Shown piece by piece: positions 36,193 to 40,945 of a DNA stretch of 40,945 bases. Both the position numbers and the translations under genes were made by a program. Source of the DNA: a virus; the IMG/VR virus record IMGVR_UViG_3300043598_000008, positions 1 through 40,945 of that record; one strand, written 5' to 3'. The notes beneath the pieces were generated by a model, which made no database searches, had not been told where the DNA came from, and saw only the letters and a program-made list of their open reading frames with translations. Numbering within the stretch: position 1 is the stretch's first letter; each line of letters starts with the position of its first letter.

Positions 36193-37136
36193 ACTTCACA
36201 ACCGCTCAAGATTTGGTAACGGGTGCTCTGAAATTTATCAACCAGTACGCCCCTGGAGAGTCGCTTTCCTCGAGTGACGCGAACGATGCCCTTGAGACGC
36301 TGAACGACCTTCTCAATTCTCTCTCGACAGATCAGGCGAGCGTGTATGCGACCGATGAGAGCGTGTTCACATTCGTTGGCGGTCAGTACATCTACACGAT
36401 CGGTAACTACGACGCGGGCACATTCGCCGGCATTGTGACAGCAGCAAGTCCTACGATCACGGGAGTTACGATCCCTACTGACATGCTCATCAATGGCGAC
36501 TTAACAGGCGCCGGCATTCCAGACGGAACGACCATTCTCGCCTTCGATGTGGGACTCGGCACCATCACCATGAGCGCCAACGGGGTGAGCTCCCCCGGTA
36601 TCCAGCAAATCGAGTACACGATACCGGGGGACTTCAAAGTACAGCGCCCGCTGCGCATCACGAACGCCTTCACTCGTATCAATACTGGAGCGTCAGGCCT
36701 CGATTACCCCATTGAAATCGTGGACGGCAAGCGCTATCAGGACATCGGCTTCAAAGGCATCGCAGGGCCTTGGCCGATTGTGCTTTGGTACAACCCGACA
36801 TTTCCTCTTGGGACTATCTACTTCTATCAGAACCCGTCAGGTAGCGGCGAGCTGCATTTGTTCTTGGATCTGATCATCACGAACCTTGAAGACCTGACGC
36901 AGCAGCTCGTCATGCCGCAGGGATATTCGAGAATGCTCAAGCGTCTGCTGGCTCGTGAGTTGGCGCCTGAGTACGGGGCTATCTGGACGGCGCAGCAGGA
37001 ACGACTGACGAAGGAAGCGTACGACGCCGTGAAGTCTCTGAACATGGTGCCGCAGCCTGTGTCTAACTACGACGCGAACTTACAGCAGGGTCGCGTGACA
37101 GACGCCGGGTGGATTTTGCACGGCGGCTTCAGGTGA
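36189..37136 (+). CDS. P22 gp4-like tail accessory factor
   Basis: This 315-aa protein follows the P22 gp4 family: N-terminal FTTAQDLVTGALKFINQYAP, ALETLNDLLNSLSTD, and a C-terminal helical part (MPQGYSRMLKRLLARELAPE, KEAYDAVKSLN). The family member in P22 has 166 aa; this one has a middle beta-rich insertion, as in many relatives. It closes the portal after packaging and docks the tail. ATGA-coupled to the hydrolase gene. Confidence 0.8.
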   Translation: MNFTTAQDLVTGALKFINQYAPGESLSSSDANDALETLNDLLNSLSTDQASVYATDESVFTFVGGQYIYTIGNYDAGTFAGIVTAASPTITGVTIPTDMLINGDLTGAGIPDGTTILAFDVGLGTITMSANGVSSPGIQQIEYTIPGDFKVQRPLRITNAFTRINTGASGLDYPIEIVDGKRYQDIGFKGIAGPWPIVLWYNPTFPLGTIYFYQNPSGSGELHLFLDLIITNLEDLTQQLVMPQGYSRMLKRLLARELAPEYGAIWTAQQERLTKEAYDAVKSLNMVPQPVSNYDANLQQGRVTDAGWILHGGFR

Positions 37137-38674
37137 GCTATGTCGGTGGCGATTTCGGCTTCGTAGGCCAGTCTTATAAGGCCCCTGACCCATCGCAGGA
37201 TCGCCAGGCCACAATCAACTTCTATCCTGAGATCAGTCAGGACGACAAATCAAAAACCCCCACAGCCTTGTTAGGATGCCCTGGCTTAAATCCCCTGTTC
37301 TCCGTCTCCGCCGATGGTCCCGCAGGTGGTGAGGTGCGTGGCCTATGGGTGCTACCGGGCGGCGAGCGAGCCATAGCGGTTTGCGGCAACAACTGCGCGA
37401 TGATCGAGCTGTCAGTACCGGCGACGCAGACTTCCATTGCGCAGTTCACAGTCACGATATTCGGGACGCTACTGACCAACAACGGCCCCGTAGGCATTCG
37501 CGACAACGGCCCTGGCGGGCAGATCGTCATTGTGGATGGGCCTTTCGGCTATACCGTGAACATGGTGGGGCCGCCGATCTTTTTGCAGATCGTGGACCCT
37601 GGATTTTTGGGCGCCGATCGCGTGGCATTCATCGACGGCTGGCTCATCTTCAATCGCCCGGGAACGCAGACCTTCTACACAACGGGACCTACGCCCTACA
37701 CGATTACTTTCCCTGGCGCCTTCTTTGCGTTGAAGGACTCGAGCTCTGACAATCTCATCACGCTCTTTGAGAACGAACGCGAGCTATGGCTCATCGGTGA
37801 GCGCACGAGCGAAGTCTGGTACGACGCCGGTGGCGCTAACTTCGCCTTCTCGCGCATTCCGGGTGTAGCGCCGCAAATCGGCTGCTCCGCGGTTCATTCC
37901 ATTGCCCGATTCGGCGCCAACCTTGTGTGGTTGGGGAAATCCGAGCGCGGCGAAAACGTCGTGATCATGACCGAGCAATACAGTTACAAGGACATCTCCA
38001 CACGAGCAGTGGAGGCCGCGATCTCTAGCTACCCGCTGGTCAATGATGCAGTTGGTTTTGTTTATGAAGAGCAGGGGCACCTCTTCTACGTGCTCACCTT
38101 CCCCACGGCCGACAAAACCTGGGTGTTCGACGGCACCACGAACATGTGGCACGAGCGCGCATCGTTCACCGCGAGCACGGGTGCCTTCCATCGAGCTCGA
38201 GCGAACTGCTTCATGAACCTACAAAACATTCGCATGGTCGGGGACTTCGAGACAGGCTTCGTGCACCAGATGAGCCGTAGCGTGTATACGGACGCCGGGC
38301 GCGACCCCGAGAGCGGACTTCCGACCATGGAACCGCTGGTCGCCGTGCGCCGAGGGCCTACACTCTGGAGCCGCGAGAATCGTAAGCGTCTGTTCCATGC
38401 ATCATTGCAGGTGGACTTTGCTCCTGGCGTCGGGCTTCAGACCGGCCAAGGCGAGAACCCCCAGGCCATGATGCGATTCTCGGACGATGCGGGGGCGACA
38501 TTCGGCACCGAGCGCTTCGCCGATATCGGGCGGGCGGGGCGTACCAAAAACCGCGCCATATGGCGCAGGTTAGGCCAGGCGCGCGATCGGGTGTATGAGG
38601 TGCGTATCTCAGATCCGGTGCAGCGGGATATCGTTGGGGCGACTCTCTTTGCCCAAGGCGAGCAGGAGGGCTAG
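37133..38674 (+). CDS. packaged DNA stabilisation protein (P22 gp10-like tail hub)
   Basis: This 513-aa protein resembles the gp10 family: a SYVGGDFGFVGQSYKAPDPS start, INFYPEIS, a beta-propeller-like series of repeats (VWYDAGGANFAFSRIPGVAP, WVFDGTTNMWHERASF), and RFSDDAGATFG near the end. P22 gp10 forms the hub between gp4 and the tail needle or spikes. GTG 37133 was chosen because its GTGA overlaps the gp4-like stop and gives the expected family start; an upstream GTG at 37109 also exists. Confidence 0.8.
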   Translation: MSYVGGDFGFVGQSYKAPDPSQDRQATINFYPEISQDDKSKTPTALLGCPGLNPLFSVSADGPAGGEVRGLWVLPGGERAIAVCGNNCAMIELSVPATQTSIAQFTVTIFGTLLTNNGPVGIRDNGPGGQIVIVDGPFGYTVNMVGPPIFLQIVDPGFLGADRVAFIDGWLIFNRPGTQTFYTTGPTPYTITFPGAFFALKDSSSDNLITLFENERELWLIGERTSEVWYDAGGANFAFSRIPGVAPQIGCSAVHSIARFGANLVWLGKSERGENVVIMTEQYSYKDISTRAVEAAISSYPLVNDAVGFVYEEQGHLFYVLTFPTADKTWVFDGTTNMWHERASFTASTGAFHRARANCFMNLQNIRMVGDFETGFVHQMSRSVYTDAGRDPESGLPTMEPLVAVRRGPTLWSRENRKRLFHASLQVDFAPGVGLQTGQGENPQAMMRFSDDAGATFGTERFADIGRAGRTKNRAIWRRLGQARDRVYEVRISDPVQRDIVGATLFAQGEQEG

Positions 38675-39015
38675 TGGCGAGTCAGTTCAATACGCTGCCG
38701 AATTATCCGGTACAACTCGCCGAAAAGGGCTACACCAGCAAGGACTGGTATTTTTTCTGGGCGGGCCTCTTTAAGGGCTTAGCGCCTGGAAACGTGGAAC
38801 CGGTGGTGGTTGGCCCATCGCCATTCACCTACACAGCGCTAAAACGCGGCTCTATGATCGTCAACGGCGGCACAGTCTCGCTGATTGAATTCTCGCGCGA
38901 TGGGGTCAATTTCTTCGATGTCGGCGCGACGGCTGGCATGTTTGCATTAAATGCGTCGGACCAGCTACGGGTTACCTATACAGTCCCTCCGATCATGACG
39001 TTTGTGCCATCGTGA
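38674..39015 (+). CDS. small tail-associated hypothetical protein
   Basis: This 113-aa protein (FNTLPNYPVQLAEKGYTSKD, then FFWAGLFKGLAPGN) ends in beta strands that include LIEFSRDGVNFFDVGATAG. GTG start overlaps the gp10-like TAG. Position fits a small tail or neck component. Not recognised. Confidence 0.55.
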   Translation: MASQFNTLPNYPVQLAEKGYTSKDWYFFWAGLFKGLAPGNVEPVVVGPSPFTYTALKRGSMIVNGGTVSLIEFSRDGVNFFDVGATAGMFALNASDQLRVTYTVPPIMTFVPS

Positions 39016-39031
39016 GCGCCGTCGCGCCGCC

Positions 39032-39060
39032 TTGAGTCGATTGCTGGCGCGCTGTACAGT
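39032..39060 (+). promoter_or_regulatory. weak candidate promoter before cupin gene
   Basis: TTGAGT at 39032-39037, 17-base spacer, TACAGT at 39055-39060, four of six matches each. It lies in the only gap of about 100 bases in the tail region. Transcription would run into the cupin-like gene at 39120 and the ejection genes. Position supports it more than sequence. Confidence 0.3.
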
Positions 39061-39119
39061 CGCCCGTTAGAGCAGGTTTGCCGCGTGATTGGCTCGTCAC
39101 GACCGCCATTTGAGGCGCT

Positions 39120-39605
39120 ATGAGCCAACCTGCACTTCCTGCACCTCCTGCACTTCGCGAGACTACCGACCCGACAGCGCACCTGTCGCACGCTGAGCAA
39201 GTGGCCTTCATCGGGCACTGCTTATCAGCGTTACCACAGACCGAAATGCCGCTCAGGCATCACTTCGCGCCGGGGCTGTACCTGCGCGAAATCTTCATGC
39301 CGGCCGATACCGTGGTCATCGGCATGATTCATAAAACTGAGCACTTCAATATCCTTGTCAAGGGTGCCTGCTACATCGTGCATGACGATGGTAGTCGCGA
39401 GGAATTGCGAGCGCCGCGTGTGTTCGTGTCAAAGGCTGGCGTGCAGAAAGTTCTCCACATCACCGAAGACATGATCTGGATGACAACTCATGTCACTGAT
39501 GAAACCGACACTGACAAGATTTTCGATGCGCTGGTTGAGCAGATCCCTGAAAACCCGCTGCCGCAGTTGGCTAATCCATTCATGCCATCATTGGAGCAAT
39601 CATGA
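39120..39605 (+). CDS. cupin-like protein of the tail/ejection module
   Basis: This 161-aa protein has a small cupin-type barrel: LREIFMPADTVVIGMIHKTE, HFNILVKGACYIVHDDGSRE, LRAPRVFVSKAGVQKVLHIT, then EDMIWMTTHVTDETD. Cupin-like proteins recur beside podophage ejection genes without known function. Metal ligands are only partly present (His-x-x-HFN), so catalytic activity is doubtful. Coupled to the next gene by overlap. Confidence 0.65.
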   Translation: MSQPALPAPPALRETTDPTAHLSHAEQVAFIGHCLSALPQTEMPLRHHFAPGLYLREIFMPADTVVIGMIHKTEHFNILVKGACYIVHDDGSREELRAPRVFVSKAGVQKVLHITEDMIWMTTHVTDETDTDKIFDALVEQIPENPLPQLANPFMPSLEQS

Positions 39606-40099
39606 CCGTCGCATGGATCGGTGTGGGAACAGCGTTGCTAGGCGCTGGTGCTTCATATGCTGGATCGAAAAAACAAGCCGATGCCTCCAAGAAGGGTGCA
39701 AACCTTCAGATGGAGCAATTCAATCGCATGCAGGCTCAACAGCAGCCGTTTATCCAGTCTGGATACGGCGCCATGGGCAAGCTCAACACGTTGTTAGGAC
39801 TGGGCGGCGGGCAGGCGGGCTACGGTGGTCAGCCTCGAGGCGGCGCAATTCCGCCGGGCATGGGGCCACAAGCGCCCCCATCAGGACTCACTGTGAACAA
39901 TGGACCGAATGGTCCTGGCGTTCGCTTGCCGCAGTATCTGCCGGGGGGTAGTGGCGGAGGCATGCAAAACCACATGGTTTCAGCCCCCAAGATGGCGCCG
40001 CAAGCCATGGGCGGGCAGTCATCGCGCCTGAAACAGTTGTTAGCCTTGCGCGCGCAGCATGGCGACACTGAAGCGGCTCGCATGCTGGAGTTGGTCTGA
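39602..40099 (+). CDS. putative DNA ejection / internal virion protein
   Basis: This 165-aa protein has a short N-terminal hydrophobic helix (VAWIGVGTALLGAGASYAGS), then SKKQADASKKGANLQMEQFN and a Gly/Pro-rich tail. That start is typical for phage ejection proteins of the p32 or gp7 sort. It is coupled to the next ejection gene. Role in the trans-envelope channel is inferred. Confidence 0.65.
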   Translation: MTVAWIGVGTALLGAGASYAGSKKQADASKKGANLQMEQFNRMQAQQQPFIQSGYGAMGKLNTLLGLGGGQAGYGGQPRGGAIPPGMGPQAPPSGLTVNNGPNGPGVRLPQYLPGGSGGGMQNHMVSAPKMAPQAMGGQSSRLKQLLALRAQHGDTEAARMLELV

Positions 40100-40827
40100 T
40101 GGGCTTCCTCAATGACCTGTTGAACCCTGTCAAGCATTTTCAGGACGCCAAGCACGGCATAAAGTCGCTCGCCAGTGGCGATATCAAGGGCGCGCTTGAT
40201 CCAAGCGGCCATATCTTGGGCGGCTCATCGCCGAAAACACCGCCGCAAGCTGTCGCTGGCCCGCAGGAGATGGACCCATCACTCTACGGTGGCGATGCCT
40301 CTGACCCCGCGTACGGATCGCTTCTGGAGGGTTTCAGCGGCGATATCACGAAGCCTTTCGGGGTGGAGGAGTTCTACAACTATCAAGATCCTGGTTACGC
40401 ATTCCGATTGCAGCAGGGAAATCAGGCATTGCAGAATTCTGCCGCAGCGGGATCAGGCGCGATGTCGGGAGCGGCATTGAAGGACTTGCTTGGCTACAAC
40501 CAAGACATGGCATCTCAAGAGTACGGCAACGCGTTCAACCGCTATCAGACTGAGTACAACCGCTCCTTCGATCAACGCAACATCGAGCAGGGAAACATTT
40601 TCTCGCGCCTGTCGTCCATCGCGAATCTTGGTCAGAATGCGGCAGCCGGCGTCGGTCAGCAGGGAACCGCGCTCGCTGGCAATGCTGGCCAGATGCTCTC
40701 CAATGCAGGAGCGGCGGAAGGTGCGGGCATAGTCGGAGCTGGCAATGCCATCGGCCAAGGCGCGTCTAACTACTGGCTCATGCGCCAGATGGGTCAGCCG
40801 CCACCGCCCGCAGTCGGGGGAGTGTAA
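40099..40827 (+). CDS. DNA ejection protein (P22 gp7-like / DNA transfer protein)
   Basis: This 242-aa protein has the family core: DPGYAFRLQQGNQALQNSAA, AGSGAMSGAALKDLLGYNQD and MASQEYGNAFNRYQTEYNRS, followed by ASIANLGQNAAAG-type repeats and a Gly/Ala-rich end. These motifs mark DNA transfer or injection proteins packed in the virion and released ahead of the genome. It leads across the join directly into the Q-rich virion protein. Confidence 0.8.
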   Translation: MGFLNDLLNPVKHFQDAKHGIKSLASGDIKGALDPSGHILGGSSPKTPPQAVAGPQEMDPSLYGGDASDPAYGSLLEGFSGDITKPFGVEEFYNYQDPGYAFRLQQGNQALQNSAAAGSGAMSGAALKDLLGYNQDMASQEYGNAFNRYQTEYNRSFDQRNIEQGNIFSRLSSIANLGQNAAAGVGQQGTALAGNAGQMLSNAGAAEGAGIVGAGNAIGQGASNYWLMRQMGQPPPPAVGGV

Positions 40828-40945
40828 TGGCTGAGGACACTGCACTCGTTGGCCTAGGCGTGCAGCCCATCGACATGATGGGCAAGATGAGCCAGTTGCT
40901 GCAAATCAAGCAGCAGCAGCAGGCGTTGGCCGGACAGCAGGCGCA
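40820..40945. repeat. right copy of 126-bp terminal direct repeat
   Basis: Identical to 8-133. This copy is preceded by the natural upstream sequence (the end of the ejection protein gene), so it is the more trustworthy version of the junction. The ATG at 40827 is the same start as the ATG at 15. Confidence 0.9.
40827..40945 (+). CDS. 5' part of the Q-rich virion protein (duplicate of 15-133)
   Basis: The reading frame is open to the end of the window and identical to the start of the 502-aa gene at 15. It is not a second gene but the overlap made by linearising a circular genome. Its ATG lies directly in the stop region of the preceding ejection protein gene (a GTG TAA TG arrangement), which shows translational coupling. 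Confidence 0.9.
   Translation, partial: MAEDTALVGLGVQPIDMMGKMSQLLQIKQQQQALAGQQA

Overview
This window is one complete tailed-phage genome with a head module resembling that of P22 (short-tailed, podovirus-like). The last 126 bases (40820-40945) repeat bases 8-133, so the sequence closes into a circle of about 40,812 bp. The gene spanning the join is whole at 15-1523. The DNA is G+C-rich. The virion proteins (gp2-type terminase, 738-aa portal, P22-type coat, gp4-like tail factor, gp10-like stabilisation protein, gp7-like ejection protein) and the small-gene repertoire (DUF551, DUF5675, DUF5681, SEC-C, VRR-NUC) suggest a proteobacterial host, probably beta- or gammaproteobacterial. The host cannot be named from sequence alone. 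I found no integrase, CI-like repressor, DNA or RNA polymerase, reverse transcriptase or tRNA.

Layout. A divergent control region at 19536-19656 drives two arms. The leftward arm (19535 down to 8377) is a tightly packed run of about 35 mostly small genes, nearly all joined by ATGA/GTGA stop-start overlaps. It encodes two pentapeptide-repeat proteins, an SSB-like protein with an acidic tail, an HNH protein, a DEDD exonuclease, an RNA ligase, a SEC-C zinc protein and many unknowns. The rightward arm starts with a Cro-like protein (19657) and a small replication module: a VRR-NUC nuclease, a zinc finger/TOPRIM/RecA-like primase-helicase, and just after it a cluster of GTCCGA repeats that looks like an iteron-type origin. 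It continues through a GroES-like co-chaperonin, terminase small subunit, terminase large subunit (split into two frames), portal, a Gp49-family protein, scaffold and coat.

After the coat come small virion proteins, a Gly-rich and fibre-like set with an SGNH/GDSL hydrolase, then the tail completion genes (gp4-like, gp10-like), a cupin-like protein and DNA-ejection proteins. These cross the circular join into 15-3604. Two adjacent tail proteins with the same N-terminal anchoring domain follow (3808-6575). A lysis/envelope set closes the arm: a small membrane protein, DUF5675, a holin-like protein, a lipoprotein and a secreted FN3-like protein. A Fis-type HTH protein ends it, overlapping tail-to-tail with the leftward arm at 8377-8399.

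Oddities: terL, a small early gene (20089-20417) and possibly the coat gene start each show the same kind of minus-one frame break. These may be base-calling deletions or real splits. The first seven bases of the window look like a fold-back artefact. The most interesting candidates are the iteron cluster after the primase, the Cro-like switch with a 21-bp dyad over its own start codon, the two pentapeptide-repeat proteins carried on near-perfect 15-bp minisatellites, and the string of translationally coupled micro-ORFs.
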